A DNA stretch of 64,000 nt from Methylophilus sp. QUAN (GTDB lineage: Bacteria; Pseudomonadota; Gammaproteobacteria; Burkholderiales; Methylophilaceae). Below are positions 37,824-47,044 of this stretch, in pieces. The notes under the pieces were generated by a model that had not been told where the DNA came from, made no database searches, and worked only from the letters and a program-made list of their open reading frames with translations. The stretch lies in contig NZ_JADKYT010000002.1 in assembly GCF_015354445.1 (NCBI RefSeq), positions 434,001 through 498,000 of the forward strand. The letters run 5' to 3'. Within the stretch, counting starts at the first letter, position 1; each line of letters begins with the position of its first letter. A program made the position numbers and the translations under genes.

Positions 37824-38111
37824 ATGTTGAATGCTGAGATTTTACGGGAAGCAGAGCAGCGGCGCCTGGCATGGCGTTGCCGTCGCGGCATGCTGGAGCT
37901 CGATATTGTGTTACAGCGTTTTGTCAGCGAACACTTTAGTGGGCTGACCCTGGCTGAAATGGAACAATTGGATGCCTTGCTCGAGCTACCGGACAACGTG
38001 TTCTGGGATTTGATCCAGGGCCTGAATCCGCAACCTGCGGCAACACAGGCCGCTGCCATCCTTGAAAAATTAAGAGCAAGCCGGCCGACGGCAGAACAGG
38101 AAACCGCATGA
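37824..38111 (+). CDS. sdhE: FAD assembly factor SdhE
   Basis: A 95-residue protein needed for covalent flavin attachment to SdhA. The family motif RGMLELD (RGxxE) is present near residue 21. A GGAG ribosome-binding site precedes the ATG. Its stop overlaps the next gene's start by four bases (ATGA), so the downstream CitE-like gene is translationally coupled. In many proteobacteria the gene after sdhE is citrate synthase; here it is not. Confidence 0.94.
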   Translation: MLNAEILREAEQRRLAWRCRRGMLELDIVLQRFVSEHFSGLTLAEMEQLDALLELPDNVFWDLIQGLNPQPAATQAAAILEKLRASRPTAEQETA

Positions 38112-39238
38112 GTCAGCATATGGGAGAAGAGCCAATTGCACTGGATGCCAGCGCATTGGGGGATTACTGGCCGGGCATACAGCTGTATTACCCGCCGGTG
38201 AAATATGCGCCCAGCCTGGGCATTTATGAAGATATGGAGCAGGCGGCTAATCGCATGGTCAAGCATGCGCATTTCACCAATGCCCATACGCTGATTTTTG
38301 ACCTGGAAGACGGCTGTCGACAAAAAGAAATGAGCCGTACCTTGCTGCGCCAGGAGTTACCCAAGCTGCGCAAGGTGAATGAACGCGTGACCATTGCCAT
38401 TCGTGCCAATTCTTTCCGTACTGATGAGTACGAAGAGGATATGAAACTGGTGCGCGACATGGGCGAGTATATCGACGTCGTCATGCTGGCCAAGGCCGGT
38501 GAGTCCTACGGTGCGGCTGAGGTGCGTGATCTGTCCAGCTTTTTGCTCAGTATCAATCCGCATATCACCATACAGCCGATTATCGAGCACCCGAAGTCGC
38601 TCAAAATCGCACCGGAATTGATGCAATACGATACCGTGAAACACGTGGTATTTGGGATTCATGACTTTTCCAAAGCGCTGGGCATACACATCACGCCCGA
38701 GCACTGGATTGAAGAGTTGTTTTATTTTATCAATCAATTGATTTTTGAAGCCAGGATCGCCGGTAAAGGCGTGATTGGCGGCGTGGAAACGCTTATTGGC
38801 AGCAACATCATGCCGGACAAATTCGTCGAGCCACATGATGTACGCCGTTGGCTGGATTTGCATGGCGATAATGAGTCACGCGTGGTGTACAAGCACGCCT
38901 GCCAGGAGGCTGCCATGGGGCTGACCGGCAAGCAGGTGATTCACCCCGGCCATATTCATTTGTGTAAAACCGCTTATACACCGTCGCCGACAGAAATTAA
39001 CCAGAAAGTGGCTATTTTAAAAGCGGCGATTGAGGCGGATGCCTTGCTCGGTGGTGCGATCAAGTTCGATGGTGAAATGCTGGATCCGCCCATGTTTGGT
39101 AAAGCCTTGCAGACCTTGCTGCGTGCGCATGCCTTGCGTGCACTGAAAGTCAGCGATATGGAATTTGCATTGCATGTATTGCAGTTGATGCCAGCACAAG
39201 TAGTGCGACAAAACTGGCCCTACGGCATCCTGTTATAG
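38108..39238 (+). CDS. CitE-like HpcH/HpaI-family C-C lyase (citE3), coupled to sdhE
   Basis: A 376-residue protein of the malyl-CoA/citrate lyase beta-subunit superfamily. It has FDLEDGCRQKEMSR (acidic metal-site motif), ITIQPIIEHPKSL in the position of the central Glu, and VIHPGHIHLC near the C-terminus, as in other CitE relatives. The N-terminus (LYYPPVKYAPSLGIYEDM) is longer than in citE2. Its exact substrate is unknown. The ATGA overlap with sdhE and the presence of sdh and mch genes suggest a role in breaking or forming a C4-C5 acyl-CoA. It is clearly not a duplicate of the other two CitE-like proteins. Confidence 0.75.
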   Translation: MSQHMGEEPIALDASALGDYWPGIQLYYPPVKYAPSLGIYEDMEQAANRMVKHAHFTNAHTLIFDLEDGCRQKEMSRTLLRQELPKLRKVNERVTIAIRANSFRTDEYEEDMKLVRDMGEYIDVVMLAKAGESYGAAEVRDLSSFLLSINPHITIQPIIEHPKSLKIAPELMQYDTVKHVVFGIHDFSKALGIHITPEHWIEELFYFINQLIFEARIAGKGVIGGVETLIGSNIMPDKFVEPHDVRRWLDLHGDNESRVVYKHACQEAAMGLTGKQVIHPGHIHLCKTAYTPSPTEINQKVAILKAAIEADALLGGAIKFDGEMLDPPMFGKALQTLLRAHALRALKVSDMEFALHVLQLMPAQVVRQNWPYGILL

Positions 39239-39358
39239 ATCAATGGCTGCGCGGGCGAATCACGGCGTTGCGCGGTACTCGAAATCCTCATGTACTTTAA
39301 GTACATTCCGGTTTCTGTGTTCCGTGCGCCTTGTGCTTCATCCCGCTCGCTCATTGAT
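39239..39358. repeat. Long imperfect palindrome (about 120 bp) between citE3 and the acyl-CoA synthetase gene
   Basis: ATCAATG and CATTGAT mark the outer ends. The arms pair with scattered mismatches toward the centre ATGTACTTTAAGTACAT, itself a near-perfect short palindrome. It begins right at the citE3 stop and could form a long hairpin that ends the sdh transcript. It looks like a dispersed intergenic element rather than gene-specific control. Confidence 0.65.
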
Positions 39359-39454
39359 AGGGTGAGAGAAGTTTAAAAAAAGCATTTTCAAAAGAAATGC
39401 AAAATCAGCATCGCATAAACCATGCATGCACAGAGCGAATGGAAAGGTTTGAAC

Positions 39455-41104
39455 ATGACACAGTTAGCCCCTTATCCACAATGGCAATGGGAAATCCCTG
39501 AATTTTTCAATATCGGGGTGGCGTGTAGTGATCGCCATTTAGGCACGGCCAAAGCCGATGAAATCGCCATGATTGTGGAAGATGATACCTTTGGTACCAG
39601 CACCATCACTTTTGGCGAACTGGCTAGCCGTACCGACCGCTTTGCCCAGGTATTACGTGAGTTGGGTGTGGCGCCGGGTGACCGTGTCCTGATCCGTTTG
39701 CCTAATAGCCTGGATTATCCGACGGCCTTTTTGGGTACCATGAAGACGGGGGCGATTTCGGTGCCAACGTCTACGTTGCTCACCGCAGAAGAGGTGGCTT
39801 ACCTGGCGAAAGATTCTGGTGCTGTCGTACTGGTGACCGATGCCGCTGCCTGGGCCGGGATGTCGGCCAAAATGCAGCAGAATATTTCACAAACCCCTAA
39901 CCTCAGGCATGTCGTATTGACCCAATTGCAGGGCGAGCTGGTGGATTCGACGGTGTTTAATGTGTTGTCCCTGGAGGCCGCATTGACTGCCGTGCAAACC
40001 GTTGCCCCCGCTTATGCCACCCGTGGTGAAGATGCCGCCTACCTGGTCTATACCTCCGGTACGACCGGGTATCCCAAAGGTGTATTACATGCGCACCGCG
40101 CGTTGCTGGGGCGCCAAACGGCTGCCCAATACTGGTTTAACTACAGCGAAACTATGCAAGACCGCATCATGCATTCTGGCAAGTTTAACTGGACCTATGT
40201 GCTGGGCACTGGCCTCATGGATCCTTTATATCTGGGCAAAACAGTGATTGTGCATGAGGGTAAAAACGATGCGCAAAAATGGCTGGAGCTAATCGCCAAA
40301 CATGGCGCCACTATTTTTATTGGTGTGCCAACGATTTACCGTCAACTGCTGCAAAAAACCAAGGCTACCCAAGCAGATATTCCCAGCGTGCGTCATTTTA
40401 TGAGCGCCGGTGAGCATTTGTCCGACGAAGTGCTGACGCAATGGCGTGAACGATTTGGCTTGGATATTTATGAAGCCGTGGGCATGAGTGAGTTCTCATA
40501 CTACTTGTCGCAAAGTGTGTTCCGGCCGATTCGTGCCGGTTCGGCAGGCTTCCCGCAACCGGGGCACGATATTGTCCTGCTTAACCCTGAGACGCGCGAA
40601 CTCGTGGCCGAAGGCGAAGAGGGCATGATCTGTGTGCCGGACACTGACCCCGGCTTGTTTCTCAACTATTGGAACCTGCCGGAAGAAACCGCGAAATACA
40701 AACACGACGGCTATTTCTTTACCGGCGACTATGCCAAATACGATGCCGATGGTTATATCTGGTTCCTGGGCCGCAAGGATGACATTATCAAGAGTTTTGG
40801 TTACCGCGTGTCGCCGTACGAGATTGAGCGCGTGTATAAAGGCCACCCAGCTGTGGCAGATTGTGCGGCTGTGGGCGAAGAGCTTGAAAAAGATAAATTG
40901 CTGGTGGTGATTTATGTCATCCCCAAACCGGATGCCGAGATTGCGCCGGAAGAACTGATGGCGTTTGGCAAACAGCATCTGGCCGCTTACAAGGCGCCTA
41001 AAACTGTGTATCTGGCCAAAGAGTTTCCACGCACCAAAAATGGTAAAATCTTGCGTAAAGATGTAAGCCCCGCCATTGCCTATTTAAAAAGCAATGCCCG
41101 TTGA
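39455..41104 (+). CDS. AMP-forming acyl-CoA synthetase (benzoate-CoA ligase-like)
   Basis: A 549-residue member of the ANL superfamily that activates a carboxylic acid to its CoA ester with ATP. The phosphate-binding loop YTSGTTGYPKG, the GMSE motif (AVGMSEFSYY), TGDYAKYDADGYIWFLGRKDD and the C-terminal catalytic Lys in KNGKILRKD are all present. The ATG at 39455 has a GGAAAGG site 8 bases upstream and is preferred over 39422. The overall look is close to benzoate/4-hydroxybenzoate-CoA ligases. In this cluster the substrate could be propionate, mesaconate or another short acid, which is inference. Fumarase follows after 25 bases. Confidence 0.85.
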   Translation: MTQLAPYPQWQWEIPEFFNIGVACSDRHLGTAKADEIAMIVEDDTFGTSTITFGELASRTDRFAQVLRELGVAPGDRVLIRLPNSLDYPTAFLGTMKTGAISVPTSTLLTAEEVAYLAKDSGAVVLVTDAAAWAGMSAKMQQNISQTPNLRHVVLTQLQGELVDSTVFNVLSLEAALTAVQTVAPAYATRGEDAAYLVYTSGTTGYPKGVLHAHRALLGRQTAAQYWFNYSETMQDRIMHSGKFNWTYVLGTGLMDPLYLGKTVIVHEGKNDAQKWLELIAKHGATIFIGVPTIYRQLLQKTKATQADIPSVRHFMSAGEHLSDEVLTQWRERFGLDIYEAVGMSEFSYYLSQSVFRPIRAGSAGFPQPGHDIVLLNPETRELVAEGEEGMICVPDTDPGLFLNYWNLPEETAKYKHDGYFFTGDYAKYDADGYIWFLGRKDDIIKSFGYRVSPYEIERVYKGHPAVADCAAVGEELEKDKLLVVIYVIPKPDAEIAPEELMAFGKQHLAAYKAPKTVYLAKEFPRTKNGKILRKDVSPAIAYLKSNAR

Positions 41105-41129
41105 AAGATGCCGCGTTAAAGAACACACA

Positions 41130-42635
41130 ATGGCCCTGATTAAAACCCAAGACTTTATCGAGAGTGTTGCTGATGCCTTGCAATACATCTCTTACTACCA
41201 TCCGGAAGACTATATCCAGGCGTTGGCGGCTGCCTATGAAAAAGAAGCTTCTCCTGCCGCCAAGGATGCAATTGCCCAAATTCTGACCAATTCGCGTATG
41301 TGCGCAGAAGGCAAGCGCCCCTTGTGCCAGGATACCGGCATTGTGGTGGCCTTTATCAAGGTAGGCATGCAGGTGCATTTTGAAGGCGATATGACGCTGG
41401 AAGAGATGGTCAATGAAGGCGTACGCCGCGCTTACCTGCATCCAGACAATATGCTGCGAGCCTCTATTGTGAACGACCCGGCAGGGGCACGCAAAAATAC
41501 GCGCGATAATACGCCAGCCATTACCCATGTTGAGATGGTGGCCGGGGATACCGTCGATATCCAGATCGCGGCTAAAGGTGGCGGCTCTGAGAATAAATCC
41601 AAACTGGCAATGCTGAATCCTAATGAAAGCATCGTCGACTGGGTGTTGGAAGTCGTACCAGAGATGGGCGCGGGCTGGTGCCCGCCCGGCATGCTGGGCA
41701 TAGGTATAGGTGGTAGCGCGGAAAAAGCCATGCTGCTGGCCAAAGAGTCGCTGATGGCGCCGATTGATATTCAGGAGTTGCAGGCACGTGGCGCGCAAAA
41801 TCGTATAGAAGAGCTGCGGCTGGAGCTGTATGAAAAGGTCAATCAGTTAGGCATAGGCGCGCAGGGACTGGGCGGTTTGACGACCGTGCTCGATGTGAAA
41901 GTTCTTGACTATCCCACTCACGCCGCCAGTTTGCCGGTGGCGATTATCCCTAACTGTGCGGCAACACGCCACGTGCACTTTACGCTGGATGGTTCCGGTG
42001 TGGCTGAACTGACGCCACCAAATCCTGATGTGTATCCTGATGTCCACTGGGCGCCCAGCCCACAAGCCAAACGTGTGAATCTGGAAACCGTGACGCGTGA
42101 AGAAACGCAGACCTGGAAAACCGGGGATACCTTGTTGCTCACTGGCAAGATATTGACGGGCCGTGATGCTGCGCACAAACGCATACAAACCATGCTGGCC
42201 AACGGTGAGTCCTTGCCAGTGGATTTCACCAACAAGTTTATTTACTACGTCGGCCCGGTAGATGCGGTGCGCGATGAGGCCGTTGGTCCAGCAGGCCCAA
42301 CGACAGCAACGCGTATGGATAGCTATACCGATATGATGCTGAACACCGGCTTGTTAGGCTCGATCGGTAAAGCCGAACGCGGCGAAGAGGCGTTGGTCGA
42401 GATCGCCAAACACAAGTCAGTGTACCTGATGGCTGTTGGTGGCGCTGCTTACCTGGTCAGCAAGGCGATTAAAAAGTCGCGTGTGCTGGCCTTTGCAGAG
42501 TTAGGCATGGAGGCGATCTATGAGTTTGAGGTGGTCGATATGCCGGTGACGGTGGCGGTGAGCGCGGATGGTGAATCTGTGCACCAGACCGGCCCGGCAC
42601 AGTGGAAGAAAACCATTGCCTTGCAAGCCGTTTAA
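41130..42635 (+). CDS. Class I (iron-sulfur) fumarate hydratase
   Basis: A 501-residue fumarase of the 4Fe-4S class that interconverts fumarate and malate. It combines the alpha- and beta-type regions in one chain. Fe-S cysteines are in RPLCQDTGI and NCAATRHVHF, with a further one likely in the GAGWCPPGMLGIGIGG segment. The ATG at 41130 gives the standard MALIKTQDF start; the frame is open 12 codons further upstream. It follows the acyl-CoA synthetase after 25 bases, probably in the same transcript. Its oxygen sensitivity would match other Fe-S enzymes here such as AcnB. Confidence 0.94.
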   Translation: MALIKTQDFIESVADALQYISYYHPEDYIQALAAAYEKEASPAAKDAIAQILTNSRMCAEGKRPLCQDTGIVVAFIKVGMQVHFEGDMTLEEMVNEGVRRAYLHPDNMLRASIVNDPAGARKNTRDNTPAITHVEMVAGDTVDIQIAAKGGGSENKSKLAMLNPNESIVDWVLEVVPEMGAGWCPPGMLGIGIGGSAEKAMLLAKESLMAPIDIQELQARGAQNRIEELRLELYEKVNQLGIGAQGLGGLTTVLDVKVLDYPTHAASLPVAIIPNCAATRHVHFTLDGSGVAELTPPNPDVYPDVHWAPSPQAKRVNLETVTREETQTWKTGDTLLLTGKILTGRDAAHKRIQTMLANGESLPVDFTNKFIYYVGPVDAVRDEAVGPAGPTTATRMDSYTDMMLNTGLLGSIGKAERGEEALVEIAKHKSVYLMAVGGAAYLVSKAIKKSRVLAFAELGMEAIYEFEVVDMPVTVAVSADGESVHQTGPAQWKKTIALQAV

Positions 42636-42725
42636 TCGCCGCCAGTAATGTGAGCGCAATCACTGAGACTGCGCACGAATTGGTGAAAGATACGTCATAC
42701 TACTAAGCGTCAAAATGGAGTGAGT

Positions 42726-43049
42726 ATGATAAAAATAAACACTGGGGTAATGGGTTTCGTGGCTGGTTTGGCCATGAGTCTGGGTTTGCCTGCGCATGCC
42801 GAGTCTGCGCTGGAATATTTTACGGATAGCACTGGCCGCTATAGCGGGCCCACGCTGGAAGATCAGGTCGCCTTGATGGATACCGACCACAACGGTTTTG
42901 CCGATGTGTTTGAAGTACGGGCCTACCTGGAAAAACAGCATGGTAAAGGCTACCAGAAAGAATTGCTGGATAAATGGGAATCGTCTGCCTACGGTAAGAG
43001 TTGCAGCACGCCATTTGCCAAAGAGTTATATGGAGACAGTACGCGCTAA
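42726..43049 (+). CDS. Small secreted EF-hand protein of unknown function
   Basis: A 107-residue protein with a signal peptide (cleavage probably after AHA) and one EF-hand-like calcium loop, DTDHNGFADVFEV (D-x-D-x-N-G). A GGAG site 5 bases before the ATG at 42726 supports this start. It contains one cysteine near the C-terminus. It lies alone between fumarase and acnB. No specific function is recognised. Confidence 0.75.
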   Translation: MIKINTGVMGFVAGLAMSLGLPAHAESALEYFTDSTGRYSGPTLEDQVALMDTDHNGFADVFEVRAYLEKQHGKGYQKELLDKWESSAYGKSCSTPFAKELYGDSTR

Positions 43050-43107
43050 GCGCACGTGACAGTGTTGTTTTGTTGCTGTGGGCGGCTGTCATTTTCATCA
43101 ATTGCCG

Positions 43108-43131
43108 GAATGTTACAAGCAGTTAACATTC
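43108..43131. promoter_or_regulatory. Inverted repeat upstream of the acnB promoter
   Basis: GAATGTTA (43108-43115) and TAACATTC (43124-43131) are perfect 8-base arms around 8 bases; allowing one mismatch the arms extend to 11. It covers the region just before the consensus -10 element at 43149, so a regulator bound here would overlap the -35 region. Confidence 0.55.
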
Positions 43132-43148
43132 TGGTGAGTGGACTGGAT

Positions 43149-43154
43149 TATAAT
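43149..43154 (+). promoter_or_regulatory. Consensus -10 element of the acnB promoter
   Basis: A perfect TATAAT about 100 bases before the acnB start. No good -35 match is present at the usual distance, which fits a promoter controlled through the adjacent inverted repeat. Confidence 0.5.
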
Positions 43155-43254
43155 CAAGCGAGAAGAGATCCTCGCGGCCAATCGCTAGTTTTTTAATCAG
43201 AAAACAGTACTGGCCCATTCCCCGACTTTGTTTTATTGATAGAGCCTACACATC

Positions 43255-45834
43255 ATGTTACAAGCATACGATACCCACGTTAAAGAGCGCGCTGCGCAAA
43301 ACCTGCCTCCTTTACCCCTCAATGCAGAACAAGTCGCTGCTTTGGTCGAATTGCTGAAAGCCCCGCCTGCGGGCCAGGAAGCCTTGCTGGTCGATTTGCT
43401 TGAAAATCGTATTCCGGCAGGCGTTGACCAGGCAGCGTATGTCAAAGCCGCATTTTTGGCAGACGTTGCCAACGCAAAAGCCAGCTCGCCATTGGTGAGT
43501 GCAGAACGGGCGGTTGAACTGCTGGGCACCATGCTAGGTGGCTACAATGTGCAGGCTTTGGTGGCCTTGCTGGATACGCCGATGGCAGCCCATGCGGTCA
43601 AAGCCTTGTCGACCACTATCCTGATGTTTGATGCTTTCCACGATGTGGATGCCAAGGTGAAAGCCGGTAACCCGCACGCCAAAACCTTGATGACGGCCTG
43701 GGCGAATGCCGAATGGTTTACCAGCAAGCCAGCACTGGCCGCAGAAATCAAAGTTGTTGTATTCAAGCTGGATGGCGAAACCAACACTGATGACCTGAGC
43801 CCGGCGCAAGATGCCTGGAGCCGCCCGGATATTCCATTGCACGCAAAAGCCATGCTGATCAACCGCATGACCGACGGTTTAAGCGTTATCGAAAGCCTCA
43901 AGCAAAAAGGCTTGCCATTGGCTTATGTCGGCGACGTGGTCGGTACCGGCTCTTCCCGTAAATCAGCGATTAACTCCGTGCAGTGGTGGATGGGCGACGA
44001 TATTCCGTTTATCCCCAACAAACGGACGGGTGGCGTGGTCATCGGTAGCAAAATTGCCCCTATCTTTTTCAACACGGCGGAAGACTCTGGCGCCTTGCCA
44101 TTGCAGTGCGACGTGTCCAAATTGAATACTGGCGACGTGATTGTGATCAAGCCGTTTGAAGGCAAGGTATTCAATGAAGCAGGCGAGTTGCTGTCTACGT
44201 TTGAAATGAACCCAGTCACCTTGCTAGACGAAGTACGCGCGGGTGGCCGTATTCCGCTAATTATCGGTCGTGGCCTGACGGCTAATGCGCGTAAGGCGTT
44301 AGGCTTGGGCGACACCGATACTTTTATCAAATCCGTTCCGGCCAAAGAGACTGGCAAGGGCTACACACTGGCACAAAAAATGGTCGGTCGCGCCTGTGGC
44401 CTGCCTGAAGGCTTGGGGGTGCGCCCTGGGACTTACTGCGAACCCAAAGCGACCACGGTTGGTTCACAGGATACGACTGGCGGCATGACGCGTGACGAGC
44501 TGAAAGAGTTGGCTTGCTTGGGCTTTAGTGCTGACTTGGTCATGCAGAGTTTCTGCCATACGGCGGCTTACCCGAAACCAGTCGACATCAAGCTGCAACA
44601 TGAGCTGCCTGAGTTTATGTCCAGCCGCGGTGGCGTCAGTTTGCGCGCCGGTGACGGAGTGATTCACTCCTGGCTGAACCGCCTGATCTTGCCTGATACC
44701 GTAGGCACTGGTGGTGACTCACATACTCGTTTCCCGATCGGTATCAGTTTCCCGGCAGGTTCTGGCTTGGTGGCGTTTGCCGCAGCCACCGGTGCTATGC
44801 CGCTGGATATGCCGGAATCTGTCTTGGTGCGCTTTAAAGGTGAAATGCAGCCTGGCATCACCTTGCGTGATTTGGTCAATGCGATTCCTTATGCTGCGAT
44901 CAAGGAAGGCACGCTGACCGTCGGCAAACAAGGCAAGAAAAACGTATTTAACGGCCGTGTACTTGAAATCGAAGGTTTGCCTGACTTGAAAGTTGAGCAA
45001 GCATTTGAACTGGCAGATGCCTCTGCCGAACGTTCAGCTAACGGTTGTACCGTGTTGCTGAATAAAGAGCCCGTCATTGAGTTCCTCAACTCTAACATCG
45101 TGCTGATGCAGAACATGATCGAAAATGGCTATGCCGATGCACGGACACTGGAACGCCGTATTGCCAGCATGAAAGCCTGGCTGGAAAAACCTGAGTTGCT
45201 GCAACCAGACACCGATGCCGAATATGCGCATGTGATCGAAATTGATCTCGCCGATATTAAAGAGCCACTGGTGGCTTGCCCGAATGACCCGGATGATATC
45301 AAGCCATTGTCTGAGGTAGTCGGTGACAAAATTGACGAAGTGTTTATTGGTAGCTGCATGACCAATATCGGTCATTACCGTGCCGCCGGTAAAGTGCTCG
45401 AAGGCGCCGGTGGTATTCCGACCCGTTTGTGGATTGCGCCGCCTACCCGTATGGATGAAGCACAACTGCGTGCAGAAGGCGTCTACTCTACCTTTGGCGT
45501 TGCTGGCGCGCGTACTGAAGTGCCAGGCTGCTCCTTGTGCATGGGTAATCAGGCACGTGTCGCAGACAAGGCCACCGTCTTCTCGACTTCTACGCGTAAC
45601 TTTGATAACCGTATGGGTAAAGACGCACGTGTTTACCTGGGCTCTGCCGAGCTGGCGGCCGTATGTGCCAAGCTGGGCCGTATGCCAACCATGCAAGAGT
45701 ACATGGATACCCTGGGTAGCAAGCTGACCAATACGGCTGAGATCTACAAGTATCTCAACTTTAACCAGATGACGCAGTACGCTGGCTCTTTGGAAAACGT
45801 GAAAAAAATTATTCCAATTAAAGAAACAGCCTAA
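43255..45834 (+). CDS. acnB: Bifunctional aconitate hydratase 2 / 2-methylisocitrate dehydratase
   Basis: A 859-residue AcnB-type aconitase with HEAT-like N-terminal domain (about residues 1-160), a swivel domain near residues 165-370 and the catalytic domains. The 4Fe-4S ligands are in [15 protein letters not shown] and [22 protein letters not shown] is the swivelling-domain active-site loop. The enzyme interconverts citrate and isocitrate and can hydrate 2-methyl-cis-aconitate, the PrpD product, to 2-methylisocitrate. It is preceded by an inverted repeat and a consensus -10, and followed by a strong terminator. Confidence 0.97.
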   Translation: MLQAYDTHVKERAAQNLPPLPLNAEQVAALVELLKAPPAGQEALLVDLLENRIPAGVDQAAYVKAAFLADVANAKASSPLVSAERAVELLGTMLGGYNVQALVALLDTPMAAHAVKALSTTILMFDAFHDVDAKVKAGNPHAKTLMTAWANAEWFTSKPALAAEIKVVVFKLDGETNTDDLSPAQDAWSRPDIPLHAKAMLINRMTDGLSVIESLKQKGLPLAYVGDVVGTGSSRKSAINSVQWWMGDDIPFIPNKRTGGVVIGSKIAPIFFNTAEDSGALPLQCDVSKLNTGDVIVIKPFEGKVFNEAGELLSTFEMNPVTLLDEVRAGGRIPLIIGRGLTANARKALGLGDTDTFIKSVPAKETGKGYTLAQKMVGRACGLPEGLGVRPGTYCEPKATTVGSQDTTGGMTRDELKELACLGFSADLVMQSFCHTAAYPKPVDIKLQHELPEFMSSRGGVSLRAGDGVIHSWLNRLILPDTVGTGGDSHTRFPIGISFPAGSGLVAFAAATGAMPLDMPESVLVRFKGEMQPGITLRDLVNAIPYAAIKEGTLTVGKQGKKNVFNGRVLEIEGLPDLKVEQAFELADASAERSANGCTVLLNKEPVIEFLNSNIVLMQNMIENGYADARTLERRIASMKAWLEKPELLQPDTDAEYAHVIEIDLADIKEPLVACPNDPDDIKPLSEVVGDKIDEVFIGSCMTNIGHYRAAGKVLEGAGGIPTRLWIAPPTRMDEAQLRAEGVYSTFGVAGARTEVPGCSLCMGNQARVADKATVFSTSTRNFDNRMGKDARVYLGSAELAAVCAKLGRMPTMQEYMDTLGSKLTNTAEIYKYLNFNQMTQYAGSLENVKKIIPIKETA

Positions 45835-45860
45835 CGGTTGTTAATCACCTGAGTAAAGAG

Positions 45861-45892
45861 CAAAGGGGGCGTGTGCCCCCTTTGTTGTTTTT
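45861..45892 (+). terminator. Rho-independent terminator after acnB
   Basis: CAAAGGGGGC and GCCCCCTTTG form a perfect 10-base stem around GTGT, followed by a T-rich run, 27 bases after the acnB stop. Confidence 0.93.
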
Positions 45893-46052
45893 AGGACAGG
45901 ACATATCCTTGCAACTGTAAAACCTGAGAGGCCTGCTCACCCCCACCTTCTGTTTTGATTATGATGTATTTGCTGACGTCAACGACTCGCTTTACCGGCA
46001 CGTCAATACCACTGATTCATTCAATACATTTTCAATGTCAAAGGAGAAGTTC

Positions 46053-47021
46053 ATGAAACCGTTCGAACAAGGCTTGGTTAACTATCAACAACGTTTGCTG
46101 TCACATGATTACGGTCAGGTATTTTGCCGTTTTGATGCAGAGCAACAGGCATTATGGAGTTATATACACCAACCACAGCGCATTCCCTGCATTAATCATG
46201 AGCTACTCATGAACTTACACGAGCACCATGCTGATATCCAGCGTAGTGGCGGTTATGTCCAGGCTGATGCCGACACCGTGTTGCCCATCCGTTATTCTGT
46301 CTTTGCATCCGCCACGCTAGGCTATTTCAATATGGGCGGTGATTTGCAAAAAATGGCTGCTGCGATCCGTCAGCAGGACAGGGCGCAATTGCAGGCCTAT
46401 GCCAAGCTGAGTATTGATGTGGTAGCCCAGCGTGCATTCCGTTTTCAGCTGGATCACGTGACTAAAATCTCACTGTTGCAAGGCGAGGTGCTGGGTGCTG
46501 GCATCGAAGCTGCGATGACCAGTGACGTGCTGATTGCTGAAAAACAATCCGTATTCTGCTTTCCAGAGCTATTTTTTAACATGATTCCAGGCATGGGTGC
46601 TTACAGCTTTATTGCACGCAAAGCGGGGATTGCAGTGGCAGATAAAATGATTCTCGGTTGCGAGCGTTACACGGCTGAAGAGTGCCTGCAAATGGGGCTG
46701 ATTGACATCGTGGTTGAAGAAGGGGAAGGCGAGCAGGCTGTGCAGGACTTCATCCATAAAAATAACAAACGCGCAGAAGGCTTTTTGTCGGCGCAGAAGG
46801 CCAAGGCGAGAATCAATCCTTTAACTTACGATGAGCTCAAGGATATTGTTGATGTGTGGGTGGAAAATGCCTTGCGGCTGACAGAGCGGGACTTGAAGGT
46901 GATGGATCGCTTTTATCGCGCCCAGTCACGCTTGTTCCCTAATGAAGCGCAGGTGAGTGACGTTGCGCCACAACAGCCGCTGGTATTGCCAATAGACCAT
47001 CATATGGCAGTGAATCAGTAG
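46053..47021 (+). CDS. rpfF: RpfF-type diffusible signal factor (DSF) synthase, crotonase family
   Basis: A 322-residue enoyl-CoA hydratase-like enzyme. It has the two catalytic Glu residues typical of RpfF: GIEAAM (Glu152) and FPELFF (Glu172, counted from this start). The segment IPGMGAYSFIARKAG matches the RpfF PGMGAYSF motif, and the C-terminus DRFYRAQSRLF resembles Xanthomonas RpfF. RpfF makes cis-2-unsaturated fatty acid signals from acyl-ACP. The ATG at 46053 has AGGAG 6 bases upstream; an in-frame ATG six codons earlier overlaps this site. The convergent neighbour encodes an RpfC-like sensor, completing the signal-sensor pair. Confidence 0.88.
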   Translation: MKPFEQGLVNYQQRLLSHDYGQVFCRFDAEQQALWSYIHQPQRIPCINHELLMNLHEHHADIQRSGGYVQADADTVLPIRYSVFASATLGYFNMGGDLQKMAAAIRQQDRAQLQAYAKLSIDVVAQRAFRFQLDHVTKISLLQGEVLGAGIEAAMTSDVLIAEKQSVFCFPELFFNMIPGMGAYSFIARKAGIAVADKMILGCERYTAEECLQMGLIDIVVEEGEGEQAVQDFIHKNNKRAEGFLSAQKAKARINPLTYDELKDIVDVWVENALRLTERDLKVMDRFYRAQSRLFPNEAQVSDVAPQQPLVLPIDHHMAVNQ

Positions 47022-47044
47022 TGTGTAGCAGCGCAGGTGCCCGG

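Noticed and set aside
45034-45696. 220-residue minus-strand frame inside acnB
   Set aside because: Antisense to a highly conserved gene and without recognisable features.
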